Positions 1 to 10,526 are shown, counted from the first letter of the stretch. The stretch: DNA of 64,000 nt from Symbiodinium natans (GCA_905221605.1 CAJNDS010002266.1:62001-126000); one strand, 5' to 3'. Numbers and translations are program-made. The notes: generated by a model not told the origin, from the sequence alone.

Positions 1-190
1 TCCTTCTCTCCAACTCTTCCACACTGACCAACTGTTGCTCGCGCTTGACCCTTGCAGGCGTTGACTTCTCGGTCTTCACAGTGACAAGAGTTATCTCTTT
101 TTTGACCCGGGAGGGTTCTAACTTCAAGGCAGCAGGCTCCTTCTTGACGCCCACCATTGCTGGAACACTCTCAGACTCAGATCTGCCCAT
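1..190 (-). CDS. 5' exon of methyltransferase-like gene, partial at window edge (copy 1)
   Basis: ATG at 190 on the minus strand opens the same Lys/Glu-rich first exon described at 13043-13296; it runs off the window. It implies that a further copy of the single-copy block lies to the left, or that the assembly breaks there. Confidence 0.5.
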   Translation of the reverse strand, partial: MGRSESESVPAMVGVKKEPAALKLEPSRVKKEITLVTVKTEKSTPARVKREQQLVSVEELERR

Positions 191-429
191 GGATTCTCAG
201 ACCTACCCATTGTTTTCTCCGACATTGTGGCACTACAACTTCGTCACGCTCAGGTACCTTGACATGAACTTGAGCACGGCAGCTGTGCATGATGAGAGTT
301 CTTCTGCACTGTGTCACATGTCCTCAGAACAATTTACGTCACAGGTTCAAGCACGGACTGTTCACTGTATCTGTGCAATGACCCTCGCATCCTCTAAAGT
401 CCAGGTCCTGGGGATGCAAACAATTCAAA

Positions 430-3006
430 TCAAGCCGAGGGCAGCTTGGCGCTGAAATCAGCCAAGCATGGAAGCAAGCCCTCCTGAAGAAATCGTGTGC
501 CACAGTCCATGTGATGCAAAGCAATCATGCGCCGTTGTCTGCTGAGACACTGTTTCAATGTCATCTCATTAGCCGGACTGTGACCTGTGTGACCCTGACA
601 TCAGTCTCACGACAGGGATTCTCCCGCCGCAGTCGCCGCTTCTGCAGTCGACCCGGTCGATCCTGACAACAATGCCACAGACAGTTCCTTGTCCGGCTCG
701 CTGACCCGAGCTTTCTTGGCACACACTGCCAGGTCTTCACGGTAGTACTGCAAAGTGGCTTCCAATTCGCTGACCCTGTCCCGCAGCGTTTGCTCTTTGC
801 GTTTCCGCCACATCTCGGTCGCTTCTGACTCCATTGCTTTCCAGGACTTGGTGACAAGCGGGGTGAGGCTGACCCTGACATTGATGGGGGAGACATAGGC
901 TTTGTTCAGGTCGTCTGCTGACCCTGCCCAAAAATCCTGGGCTTGGCTGGCACAGAAGCGCAACTGGTAACTAGAACAACAATAGAAGCGCTGCGACTGT
1001 GCTTTCTTCGCCTACAATGACAAAACAAAGCCAGGACACAAGCAAAGGGCTTGTATCCTGGTTGGCAACCAACATGTTGCCCTCCGGCAAGTCTGTGGTC
1101 ATGACCTGGAAAGCAATGGGATCGCTACGCCCCGTCTTACGGCAAAGCCAGCAAAGCATGGCGGCTTTGTCCAAGTCCACGTAGAACAGGGCAAATGACC
1201 CTGGTGGGTGAGGGCCGTTCAAGTGCCGAAGCACAACGTCTCTGACCTTACTCTGGATTGGGTCGTTGATGTGGTAGAACGTAAAGACCCTGGGTTCAGG
1301 CTCATAATGACACTCACGAATCACCGACAGCCAGTGAATCGTGACATCGATGTCATAACCCTGGGCGTCAGACGCCAAGCAAAAGGCCTCAGACGTTTCA
1401 AATTTATCCTTGCCGACACTCGTCAAAAGCTTCCTCTGAAACGCCTGCTGAAAGTTGTGGAACTTGACCCTCAAGACGTAGAAGTACTTCGTGCCCAAGG
1501 AATGCAAGTACTCCTGCTGCAGCTTTACAGTCTGCTTGCTGCATGGCCCTGGCTCCTTGTCTGCGTCTGTTGGGTCGCTTGGGTTGCTCACTTGGAGGTT
1601 GAGCCCTCTGGTCTCGCGAGAAGCCACACGCAGCATCATCCACACTGCCTAGCAAGAACCATGAACAGGGCTGGCAAGTAAAAGAGCTGCACGATTACAT
1701 GGACCTGGAGCAACGCAGCAGCAGCAATTGCCTCCTCGGCAGTCCCAAAAAACTCTGTGGCCAGCTTGGATTTCTGACCCTTTTCCATGCGCAACCTCAG
1801 CTTGTCGAAGGTCTGCTGGGTGAAGGCCGTGAACCCTGTCCTGGTGACGGGGTGGCCCATGAGGAAAGACACGGACACGATTTTTTCAAGACAGTGAGAG
1901 ACTATGTCGGTCAGTCCTGTCGCCCATGACTGAAACAGGACCGAGCTAAGATCTCTCACTCAAGGCTTGGCACTGGAAAGGCTGTGGCGCAACACAATGA
2001 TTCAGATGACAGGATGCTGGCCAGCACACTGACTCTGATGCTCGTCCCTGGAGTGAGTGACCCTGAGACCCAGGCCCAAGCCTAGAAGTTGCACAGGATC
2101 CAGGTCCTCAGGTCCTCATGGAGGAGTGACTGAGTTTACCCCAAACCCTTACTAAATTAAACCCTTAAAACCTGAAATTGACACCCTAAACCTAAATTGT
2201 TTAGTAGGGTTTTGGGTTTAGAGTTTTGGGTTTAGGGTTTTTATTGTTCGGGTTGTAGGGTTTTAGTAGGGTTTTAAGCTATTAGGGTTTCAGGGTTTTG
2301 GGGTTTGGGGGTTTTGGGGTTTTAGGGTTATTAGGGTTATTAGGGTTTCAGGGTTTTAGGGTTTAGGGTTGTAGGGTTGTAGGGTTGTAGGGTTTTAAAA
2401 TTAGGGTTTTAGGGTTTTAGGGTTTTTAGGGTTTTAGGGTTACTAGGGTTACTAGGGTTATTAGGGTTATTAGGGTTATTAAGGTTTTAGGGTTTTAGGG
2501 TTTTAGGGTTTTAGGGTTTAGGGTTTTAGGGTTTTAGGGTTTCAGGTTTTGAAATTTTTAACATTTAGGGTTTTAGTTAGGGCTTTGGGGTGTTAGGGTG
2601 TGAGGGTTTTAGGGTTTTGGGGGTTTTAGGGTTTTGGGGTTTTAGGGTATTAGTGTTTTAAGGTATTAGGGTTTCAGGGTATTGGGGTTTTATTAGGGTT
2701 TTAGGGTTTAGTCGCTCACCCAGTGCCGCAGTTCAGCCACACTGACCCTTACAAACAGAAGGCCTTCCGTGCAAAGCCCAGGCTGCTGCAGCGTGTGTTC
2801 AACACGCGTCTCCTGCTGACCCAGCAAGCACATTAGCCCATGCGTCTTGCTGTCAAAGGCTTTGCCCATAAGCCAGATGGCCACAAAGCCAGCAGTCTCC
2901 AAAGAGCAACCTGGGCGCCCCACACCCGGCCAATGGTGTGTGAGGATGGCCACTAGTTTGGGCAAGCCATCCCCATCGGTAGGGCCCTGGGAGTGGCAGG
3001 CAAGGT
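430..3006 (-). CDS. Unknown protein, 3' part of a multi-exon gene (copy 1)
   Basis: Five exons join in phase on the minus strand: 2720-3006, 1705-1929, 1070-1648, 611-963 and 430-538, ending in TGA. Introns are GT-AG: 1930-2719 (filled with TTTAGGG-like repeats) and three short ones of 56, 106 and 72 nt. Phases 0/0, 0/0, 0/0 and 2/2 agree, which is strong evidence for a real gene. The protein piece is about 440 residues. The 193-codon exon is rich in aromatic residues (YFYVLRVKFHNFQQAF); the next contains a probable coiled coil (WRKRKEQTLRDRVSELEATL). I recognise no family. The 5' part is probably in exons between 4.9 and 7.0 kb. The next gene downstream starts with ATG at 190. Exons contain the AGGGTCA heptamer in all three reading frames. 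Confidence 0.72.
2140..2710. repeat. Degenerate TTTAGGG-like array inside an intron (copy 1)
   Basis: About 570 bp of TTTAGGG/TTTTAGGG/TTATTAGGG variants, entirely within intron 1930-2719 of an in-phase gene. It starts with a few CCCTAAA-orientation units (2140-2200) and then switches strand. Copy 2: 15246-15816 with three substitutions. Confidence 0.9.
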
Positions 3007-3089
3007 CTGTTTCAGGGTTGATAATAATAAGGTTTAAATTCAAATACTTTAATTGCAGGGTTGTAAAAAGGATGTCTCACTGAGTAGAG

Positions 3090-3261
3090 GACCTGGTCGG
3101 TCCACCACCATGACCCGGGCCCTTTGTTTCATAATGACAAGACCAGATCAGTCCCATCATCTCTTTTCGGTGATCTTCCCTGAATCTTTTGCCTACATAT
3201 GCCTGGCAAGGACCAGACCGGTCCCTGCCAAAAAAAAAACTTGCAAAGGACCGGCTCGGTC
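3090..3261. repeat. Four divergent hairpins of the GACCAGATCGGTC family (copy 1)
   Basis: Variants at 3090 (GGACCTGGTCGGTCC), 3141 (GACCAGATCAGTC), 3211 (GACCAGACCGGTC, with outer stem GGCA/TGCC) and 3249 (GGACCGGCTCGGTCC). They lie in the intron upstream of exon 2720-3006. The copy 2 equivalents are at 16196-16367. Confidence 0.8.
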
Positions 3262-3367
3262 CCCGTCTGAAAATCAGAGGTTTCTCTTTTTGACCATGCT
3301 CGTTAAAGTTTGGTTGCTATGTAACAAGCCGCCATCCGTATTTTGGGCTTTACTGGGTTTTCTGCTT

Positions 3368-3451
3368 GGGCCCCGGCGCCGGGGCCCGGCGCCGGGGCCC
3401 GGCGCCGGGGCCCAGCACCGGGGCCCGGCACCGGGGCCCGCCCAGTAATGT
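3368..3451. repeat. GC-palindrome array 1 (copy 1)
   Basis: About six units of a 15-bp sequence built on GGGCCCGGCGCCGGG, almost pure G+C and self-complementary, within an AT-rich intron. Copy 2: 16474-16557. Confidence 0.95.
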
Positions 3452-3649
3452 TTACATTTCTTAAATATTAACAAGGTAACATCTTATTTAATAATCTGTA
3501 TCATAACTAAAATGCAAGATATATCTCCACAATTAATGAGATTTCTACGAAATGATATTATAATAGATCATCTGATATGTTCGTTATAAGAGAATAAATC
3601 TAGATAGTCTGTATGTATATATATATATGTATATATAATCATAACACAA

Positions 3650-3716
3650 GCCGGCACCGGGCCCCGGCGCCGGGCCCCGGCGCCGGGCCCCGGCGCAGGG
3701 CCCCGGCGCCGGGCCT
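3650..3716. repeat. GC-palindrome array 2 (copy 1)
   Basis: Units of GGCCCCGGCGCCG, again surrounded by AT-rich DNA (TATATA upstream, TAATAATA downstream). Copy 2: 16756-16822. Confidence 0.95.
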
Positions 3717-3857
3717 CTGTGTATATGTTATAAGTAGATAATACATACAACTAAAAATAATAATGTTTAATAATAATTTAAAATTACAATTATTGTTGCA
3801 GATAAGTTTCACATATTTCATAAGACTTCAAAATTTGTATCATAATAGGAATGAGTC

Positions 3858-3858
<1 letters not shown>

Positions 3859-3888
<30 letters not shown>

Positions 3889-3893
3889 AACTT
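3859..3893. repeat. TTA microsatellite, length differs between copies
   Basis: About 11 TTA units here against about 6 at 16963-16979 in copy 2, a 15-bp difference. It is one of only two length differences between the copies. Confidence 0.95.
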
Positions 3894-3907
3894 ATAACAA
3901 GACACAG

Positions 3908-3949
3908 TGCCGGGCCCCGGCGCCGGGCCCCGGCGCCGGGCCCCAGGCC
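3908..3949. repeat. GC-palindrome array 3 (copy 1)
   Basis: Three units of the same GGCGCC-centred repeat, directly after a TTA microsatellite and AT-rich DNA. Copy 2: about 16999-17040. Confidence 0.95.
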
Positions 3950-4914
3950 GAGAGGTCTGGAGTTGTGAGTTTCGATTGCTGTTGAGCCTAGAGCTTTTTG
4001 ATGATTGATTAATACAGTCCAAGCTGATGACCCTGGCGGACCCAGTGACCCATTAGGACAAGAAGAATGTTATTATTTCCTAAACCACAACAATGTTATT
4101 CTTAGCCTTCTAAAATTCAACTTAAACTGAATGACAGTCCTGACCCGGGCTGGAAGGTGAGCGAGATGTGCCTCATTGCACCGCAAGACAGCGACAGAGC
4201 AATGGCAAGAAGAGTGTCACCCACGAATTCAAAACGGCCAAGCATGACCCTGACTCAGCACTGCACTCTCAAACGCAAGATGCACACACAAACTGCCTGG
4301 GCATCCGTGGCCTTGTGACCCTGAACGAAGCCGTGGCGAAGGCACCTGCACGCACAGAAACACGCTCACTGCGTGATCCCTCATGGACTCTGACCCTGAC
4401 AGACAAAAGGCAGGCACTTGCACGCTCAACCTTTTGCTTGGGAAGCCATGGGACTGTGGAGCCAGGAAGTCAGACGGTGCAGCTACTTTCTTTCCAGCTT
4501 CGTTCTTGCCACTGCTTACTACTATACCATACTAAAATTATTCTGCAGTAATATATTCGTCATTAAGTCTGCTGACCCTGACACCACAAATTGGCAATTC
4601 AGCAGTGCAAAGCAGCCCTTCGGGCAGCGGCACAGAGTGCAAAATGGCCCTGACTGCACAATGATCATTGCACGGCGCAGATGCAGCTAAACAGGGGCAC
4701 AGGCATCACACTGACCTTGCTAGCTGTTGTTTATGAAACGATGAGTGTTGTACTACATTGTGACCCTGTCAGACTACACTGCACGATTCTCGACCATTGG
4801 TAGCTCGTGGTTCACGCGGCTGGTGATCCACCCTCCCAGTTCTTGCTCTGGGTTTTTGTAGTGGGCCTGGATCGCAGTGGTCCTCAGCAGTCGATGGGCT
4901 TTGGTTCCAGAGAC

Positions 4915-5148
4915 TTAACGCCAGTTTCTACTACAAAGACAACTAAAGCAGCTGAAGTTTGCAAATGCAAAAATGTTGTGGCCAAGTGTCAAAATGATCG
5001 AAGCCCGCAACTGACCCTCGTAGCTGAAACAGTAGAGAAAGCGCAGTCGAGGCAGGTGGGACAAGTTGACCCCGACGCCGGTAAGGATCTCGGTCCTGGG
5101 CTGGCGGGTTGTAGGGCCGACGACTTGTTCAAGCCTAGGGAGGCTCAC
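4915..5148 (-). CDS. Possible exon(s), unknown protein (copy 1)
   Basis: Open frame including LEQVVGPTTRQPRTEILTG and FSYEGQLRASIILTLG. An internal CTACTGTTTCAG looks like an acceptor, so this may be two exons separated by a short intron. The copy 2 equivalent is 18006-18239. Confidence 0.3.
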   Translation of the reverse strand: MSLPRLEQVVGPTTRQPRTEILTGVGVNLSHLPRLRFLYCFSYEGQLRASIILTLGHNIFAFANFSCFSCLCSRNWR

Positions 5149-5200
5149 ATACTAATAAAGCAAGAAAAAATTGCACTGAAGTGGAGAAAAGCAACAAGAC

Positions 5201-5405
5201 CTCCGTGGCCTGATTGACTACGTTGACCCCGACGGGAGCGACCGCTTCCAATGCAGCCTCGGCGTCTTCATCGAAGGATTGCCGAAGCCCTCCAAAGACG
5301 TTGGCCGTGGAGTGTATCAACCACGCGGAAGGGTTCTTGGGGAACTCGGCTGTGGGGCAGTTCTTCAAGTAGCGGAGGAAGTCGCGCGCCCACTCTTCCC
5401 TGACC
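5201..5405 (-). CDS. Probable exon, unknown protein (copy 1)
   Basis: Acceptor TTGTTCAG and donor GAG/GTCTTG enclose an open frame VREEWARDFLRYLKNC, then FGGLRQSFDEDAEAALEAV. It looks like a mostly helical protein segment and belongs to the minus-strand gene series. The copy 2 equivalent is 18292-18496. Confidence 0.5.
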
Positions 5406-5520
5406 CTGAACAACAAGTAGAGGACCTAGGCTGCTGAACCCCCACATTGACCCTGACACTTTGGCTGCAGAAACCCACATTGACCCTGACTTCAGGAACA
5501 AGCTGAAAGCAATACTAATT

Positions 5521-5643
5521 TTAATCCTTGGAACCTGCTGCGCCCCGTGGTCGAAATGCTGTTCTGCCATGCGCACGACGTTCGGCGTCAGGTAGCCGAG
5601 CACCGCTGACCCTTCCCAATTCTGGGCCCGCTGCGGGGTGGTC
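5521..5643 (-). CDS. Probable exon following 63-nt intron (copy 1)
   Basis: Starts at a CTTCTCAG acceptor. In phase 2 it reads TTPQRAQNWEGSAVLGYL; in phase 0 it reads through to a TAA stop at 5521. Which is used depends on the frame of the repeat-containing exon upstream. Unknown function. The copy 2 equivalent is 18612-18734. Confidence 0.4.
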   Translation of the reverse strand, partial: DHPAAGPELGRVSGARLPDAERRAHGRTAFRPRGAAGSKD

Positions 5644-5706
5644 CTGAGAAGCACGAGGAGGTTGCGTCACAATGACCCAACCAAAACGAAAACCTCTAAG
5701 ACTCAC

Positions 5707-6560
5707 GTTCCAATTATTGCCAAGTCTCTGCGCTGGCCTTGACAGCTCGCCATCGTTTTGGCGTGGCACTCGCGGTCTGCGGGACCAGGCAGGCAGGCTT
5801 CGGGCACGGTTCTCAGCATGGCCCTGATCGCTGCGCCTTTGGTGACCCTGCTGCTGCCCGCCATCTCCAACACCAGAGGCCGCAGACTGAGTGCCAGCTT
5901 GACCACCGTCTCCAGTGGCAGCCTGACCCTGACCACCATGTTGATCAGAGCCCGTTTGGTGAGTGGCAGCCTGACCCTGACCACCATGTCCATCAGAGCC
6001 AGTTTGGTGAGTGGCAGCCTGACCCTGACCACCATGTCCATCAGAGCCCGTTTGGCGAGTGGCAGCCTGACCCTGACCACCATCTCCACCAGAGCCCGCT
6101 TGGCCAGTGGCAGCCTGACCCTGACCACCCGCTGACTGACTGCCCTGACGCTGCGTGCCACCACCATCTCCACCGCCCTGACCCTGATTGTCTGGCAGCA
6201 TTTGCGGCGGTATCCCTTGCCGGACCAGATTCCAAGCACTGTCCTGACCCTGCTGCGACGGAGGGGCCGCCTGGCTTAAGTGGCCATCGCCTGTCCACTG
6301 ACCCTGGCGATCTTGCTGCTGGGTCTGATGACCATCTTGACCCTGGCTCCAGCCATCCTGCCAGGCCCAACCATCCCACCACCCAGCTTGGGCCCACCAC
6401 TGCCCATCTTGGGCCCACCACTGCCCATCTCGGGCCCTTTGCTGCCCATCTCGGGCCCTTTGCTGCCCATCTCGGGCCCTTTGCTGCCCATCTTGGGCCC
6501 ACTGCTGCCCATGGTGGCCATCCTGGGCCCACTGCTGACCCTGATGGCCAGACATCGCTT
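5707..6560 (-). CDS. Gln/Gly-rich low-complexity exon with two internal tandem repeats (copy 1)
   Basis: Long open region ending at a GTGAGT donor (5706), followed by a 63-nt GT-AG intron to 5643. It contains about eight 21-bp units (6388-6535, encoding DGQQRAR-like heptads) and 4.5 units of 48 bp (5915-6130, encoding GGQGQAATHQTGSDGH-like repeats). All three minus frames are open across the repeats, so the true frame is uncertain. One frame gives a Gln/Gly-rich prion-like segment; another gives a better match to the following exon (GSAVLGYLTPNVVRMAEQHF). The copy 2 equivalent is 18798-19651. Confidence 0.45.
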
Positions 6561-6788
6561 CACAGGACAATAATAATACTGAATCTCACAACAGACCACA
6601 GGCAAGATTCCCCTGAAATTTTGAGTCGATTGTTGCAATTGTCTCTGCTCTGAATAAAATAAATTAAGCTCGTCACTTCAACTTCTACTCGTCCTTGTGA
6701 GCCTGTGATTGTGTCATGACCCTTCATGCAGCTCCAACCATGGCTCTCAGGTGCTGCTGCAATTTAATTCAACTCAAAAAAATCCTTC

Positions 6789-6990
6789 TCAGAGCATCTG
6801 ACTGAACTGCAAACGGAACGGCACCTCCTCGTCAATGATCCTCTGACTGTGGAAGGCGCTGACCTGGCAGCAGGAAGCAGGCAGTGGCTGCTGACTGTGT
6901 TGGAAGGCACAGGAGAACATGTGACCCTTGATGCTACGCTGCAGCACTGAATGCAAAGATTGACTTGCGCACTGCAGACAAAATGCCAAG
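6789..6990 (-). CDS. Probable exon, unknown protein (copy 1)
   Basis: Open after a GTGTGTCAG acceptor: LAFCLQCASQSLHSVLQ, ending IIDEEVPFRLQFSQML and a stop. It has protein-like composition but no known domain. It may be an upstream exon of the gene that ends at 430. The copy 2 equivalent is 19880-20081. Confidence 0.42.
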
Positions 6991-7255
6991 CTGACACACC
7001 TACCTCCACAACTCCGAATCAAGGCCTTGCCTGACCCTGAGGCCTGCCCGCAGCGGCGGAGGGCCGCCTGCCCGAGAGCAAGGAGTCGGAAAACCCGCAG
7101 TGACTTTAAGGGTGTAGGGTCTAGGGATTAGGGGTTTAGGGGTTTAGGGGTTACTGTTTAGGGTTTAAAGTTTTCGGGTTTAAAAGGTTTGTGGAAGTCA
7201 AAGGCGGCCCAGCTTCTTGGCTTGGTCAGGGCAAGTTGGGTTCATCAGGAAGTTA

Positions 7256-9215
7256 TTATGATCGCGTTTGCAGTAGAAGTTTTTTCGGCACTGCAGGTGC
7301 TGGCGAAGACTTGTCGTCGGGGACACCTTTAGGTGTTGACGCCTTAGGCGTGGGGGCCGATGACCCTGGAGGACGTCTAGGCCTGGGCGTTGAAGACGCT
7401 GTCGGCCCTGAAGGCATCGATGACCCTGCCTTTGCGGTGCCAGGAATGCTCCTTGACAGGGATTGACCCCGCATGTGGTCCATCGCGAGCAAGTAGCCAT
7501 CGATCTGGTGCAGGACGGCCGGTGTCTCCTGCTTTGGCTTGACCCTGACCTGTCGCTCTGCAGCCTTCTTGGCCCTGAGCGCTTTGGCCTCGGCTTTCTC
7601 CTTGGCCAGCTGCTCATGCGCCTGAGTTGTCTGAAACACAGCAAACAGATTGATTGATTAATGGGTAAATTATTCAGCCACCCAAACTTTAGATTCAGCC
7701 GAGTTTAAAATTATTGTACTTTAAATGCAACGATGGGACCGTGCGCTGGGCCAAGACCGCGGCCTTCGCAACAGCCTTTGGCAGGTACTTCGCAAGGGCG
7801 TGCTTGACCATACCTTCCAGACGCTGCTGAAATTCAGTCACCTCCTCTGACCCTGGCTCAGAATTGGACGACGAGGATGAGCTGGAAGACGAAGACGCCG
7901 ATTTTGACCCCTTTGCAGGAGGCGGCGCTGCAGGGCCAGCGTGTTGAGGCGGTGGCACTGTGAGAGGCGTCCCTGGCGCGGGCGCCGGCGCAGAAGCCAT
8001 TGGCCTCGAGGGATCTTCTGTGCAAGGTGACCCTGGCGCGGGTGCCGGCGCAGAAGCCATGGGCCTCGAGGGCTCTTCTGTGCAAGGTGACCCTGGTGAA
8101 GTAGAGACTGGGGGCGCCGGCACAGAAGTCGAAGGCTCGTCTGACCCTGGAGTCTCGTAAACCCCAGCAGCTGCTTCAAACGGATCGTGCCCGAACAGTT
8201 CCGAGTCCGACTCCACACCCTGCTCCTCACTGGCACTCTGACCCTGTCCAGGGACTTGGCGTCCGGAAGCATCCGTGCAGATGGGGGCCGAAGGTGTACG
8301 ACCTGCCATGCGCTGCACTTGACCCAGACGGTCCGGATGCGTCTCGGGGAGAAGTTCTTCGGAGCTGGACTCTTCACCAGTCATCCCAGCTTCGTCCGCC
8401 CAAGCCTCCGTTGGTTCCACGGGCAGCAATTCATGCGAAGTTGCATCATCACTGACCCTGGCCAGCGCCGCCTCGATCTCTACTTCCACCAATTCATGCT
8501 GCGGTGGAGGGGGAGGTCTGGCGTCTTCAGGCAACGGCTCCCCTACTGCTTGGGGCAGCGCTGACCCTTTGGGCGCCACAGCTGGGCTAGCCTTCGAAGT
8601 CAACGCCAACGATGCCTTGACTTGGCTTCGTCCAATCGTTACTACCAAATTACACGACGAGCACTTGACTGACTTAATCTTGGTGCTAATTTTTCTTAGC
8701 GTAGGATGCTGAACCAGCCCAGATGCAGACGCAGGAGCTGACCCTGTTGACTTTGACCCAGAAGCTGAGGCAGTTGATGGCTCAATCGGCTCATCCTCCG
8801 GCTGATGTGACCCTTCCTCCTCGTCGTCTTCTTCCAGGTTCAAGTTCTAAGCTGTGCTCAGCTCAGGCAGCAGATACGCTTCAGACTCAATTTGATATGA
8901 ATCAAATCAAAAGTTAAAATTAAAAGAATCTTACTCATTTGACCCGAGGTTCGCCATATTGCTTTGTCAAAAACCTCTCAAAGCGTCTCAAACGACACCC
9001 CTCGCCACCTCTCTTGTTCTTCTTCTTGCGCTTGCGACCACGCCCATGCGAATTTGGATGCATGACCCTCACTGTAACAATAGGTTTGAAGTCGGACTCA
9101 CTGGAATGTGACTTGTTGCAGTGTCCCTGACTACCTGCACTGCCTGCCGTTGAGGCTATGTGACAACTGCCGCTTGGGCAACAATGTCTTGCGCAACACA
9201 GTGGATCATTTGACC
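7256..9215 (-). CDS. Acidic Ser/Pro/Ala-rich protein, 3' exons (copy 1)
   Basis: Exons 8935-9215, 7740-8846 and 7256-7630 on the minus strand, stop TAA at 7256. The last join is phase 0 to 0 with donor ACG/GTCCC and acceptor TTTCAG. The first exon has a Cys cluster (PLCCARHCCPSGSCH) and a very basic stretch (RGRKRKKKNKR). The 369-codon exon starts acidic (LEEDDEEEGSHQPEDE), has a possible CxxC (KCSSC), two near-perfect 17-residue repeats rich in Ala/Pro, and a run of about 12 Ser. The final exon begins with a Lys/Ala/Glu helix. The composition suggests an intrinsically disordered nuclear or RNA-associated protein. It could be the 3' end of the methyltransferase gene, but the gap prevents proof. 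The donor after the first exon is ambiguous. Confidence 0.6.
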
Positions 9216-9389
9216 CTGAATGTAGCAAGCAATTAATTCTGCCCTACATTCGACACGTGAACCCAAAACTCACCAAATTTATTTGGGCTTGAATGCTGGG
9301 AGGCCAGTGGAGTGCCCATTTCCCGTGACCCTGGCCTCAGCAGCAGCAGCAGCAGAGTGGCATGGCGACGGCTCAGCTGCCTCCGGTCA

Positions 9390-9545
9390 AAGATAGGGTT
9401 TTAGGGTTTAAAATTTAGGGTTTAGGGACTAGGGACTGGGGGTTAGGGGTTAGGGATTAGGGTTTAGGGTTTAGGGTTTAGTGTTTAAGGTTTAGGGTTT
9501 AGGGTTTAGGGTTTAGGGAAGGGCTTAGTGGGTTTAAGCTTTAAA
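9390..9545. repeat. TTTAGGG-like array (copy 1)
   Basis: Short tract of TTTAGGG units with variants. Copy 2 (22488-22645) has exactly one extra 7-bp unit. Confidence 0.9.
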
Positions 9546-9614
9546 CAACCGGGCGGGGGTGGGGTTGGGGGTGACCCTCTCCGAGCCTCCACTTCATCAT
9601 CCTGGCTGCGAAGA

Positions 9615-10343
9615 GACCAGATCGGTCCCTCCGCTAGGCTACGTGCCCCAAAGCTTGCAGCTCTTCTTGACCCGTAATCTTACCAATAATATAATTTCAT
9701 TCATTAGACAGGACCAGATCGGTCCGTCCGCACAAAGACCCGCCCCCCGAGCCACTGACTAGTCACTGATGGAGAGGACCAGATCGGTCCCTCCAGGAAT
9801 AACACAGTTAATCAATGAACGATGTCAATGTGTTAGAGAGGACCAGATCGGTCCCTCACACAATTTCCCACCCGACCCTGGGTTTTAAGTTTGATGCAGT
9901 TTGACGCAGAGGACCAGATCGGTCCCTGCGCACAAGGGCACTACAATCGTATCCGAACTGCCACCGCCCGACCGAGTTCCCACCCCACCTCATTGTCATG
10001 TAAATTGCCGGTTGAAAATATACTACATTGAATTTTAATCATGTCTGGAGTCCCCAGTTTCCTGAGGAGACGACCAGATCGGTCGCCTCCACCCACCAAG
10101 TTGTTTAACTTAAGTTGTTGCACAGTATTCTATTATTGCATGAGTACTCATTTCGGGAACCTCAGAAGCGGAAGTGACCAGATCGGTCACTCACCGTCCC
10201 AGCCTGCCCCTTCATTCATGCCCACCGCACTTTCCCACTGACCCTGACGTTGACCAGATCGGTCACTTCGGAATTCGCAAGTCCTCTTTCCCGACCAAAT
10301 GCTAGTCTTTAGTAATATTAGAATCGGAAGGACCAGGTCGGTC
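9615..10343. repeat. Cluster of nine hairpins, core GACCAGATCGGTC (copy 1)
   Basis: Cores start at 9615, 9712, 9777, 9841, 9912, 10072, 10176, 10252 and 10331 (last one GACCAGGTCGGTC). Spacing is irregular, 64 to 160 bp. Bases outside the core differ between copies but remain complementary: TGGAG with CTCCA, GCAG with CTGC, GGAG/CGACC with GGTCG/CTCC, AGTGACC with GGTCACT. An A-C mismatch or bulged A recurs between core and outer stem. It is non-coding and probably intronic. The copy 2 cluster is 22713-23441. Confidence 0.92.
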
Positions 10344-10526
10344 CCTCCAAACTTGCCAAACACTGAATAGACCCATGACCCTGTTGCTCCTGGCCTCCAT
10401 AGCGTGGACGTCGTCGCGGATGCCGCACATGACAGGGCTGAGAGAGAGAGGGTTGACCCTGAGGGCTTGGGCTTGCCTTGGGTGCTGTCAGGGACGTTTA
10501 TGATCCTGACCCTGAACACTGAGCCT

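Larger units (their letters stand above)
3007..4914. other. Intronic or intergenic stretch (copy 1)
   Basis: Holds the divergent hairpins, the three GC-palindrome arrays, the TTA microsatellite and, from 4168 to 4700, sequence with several TGACCCT heptamers and short minus-strand open frames that I cannot join into exons. Confidence 0.5.

Noticed and set aside
5739-6653. 304-codon open frame on the plus strand, rich in His/Pro/Asp
   Set aside because: It is the antisense of the Gln/Gly-rich repeat exon on the minus strand; splice sites and neighbours support the minus strand.
9615-10343. Regular palindromic repeats with spacers, superficially like a CRISPR array
   Set aside because: Spacing varies from 64 to 160 bp, repeat flanks covary instead of being constant, the context is a eukaryotic intron, and no cas genes are present.
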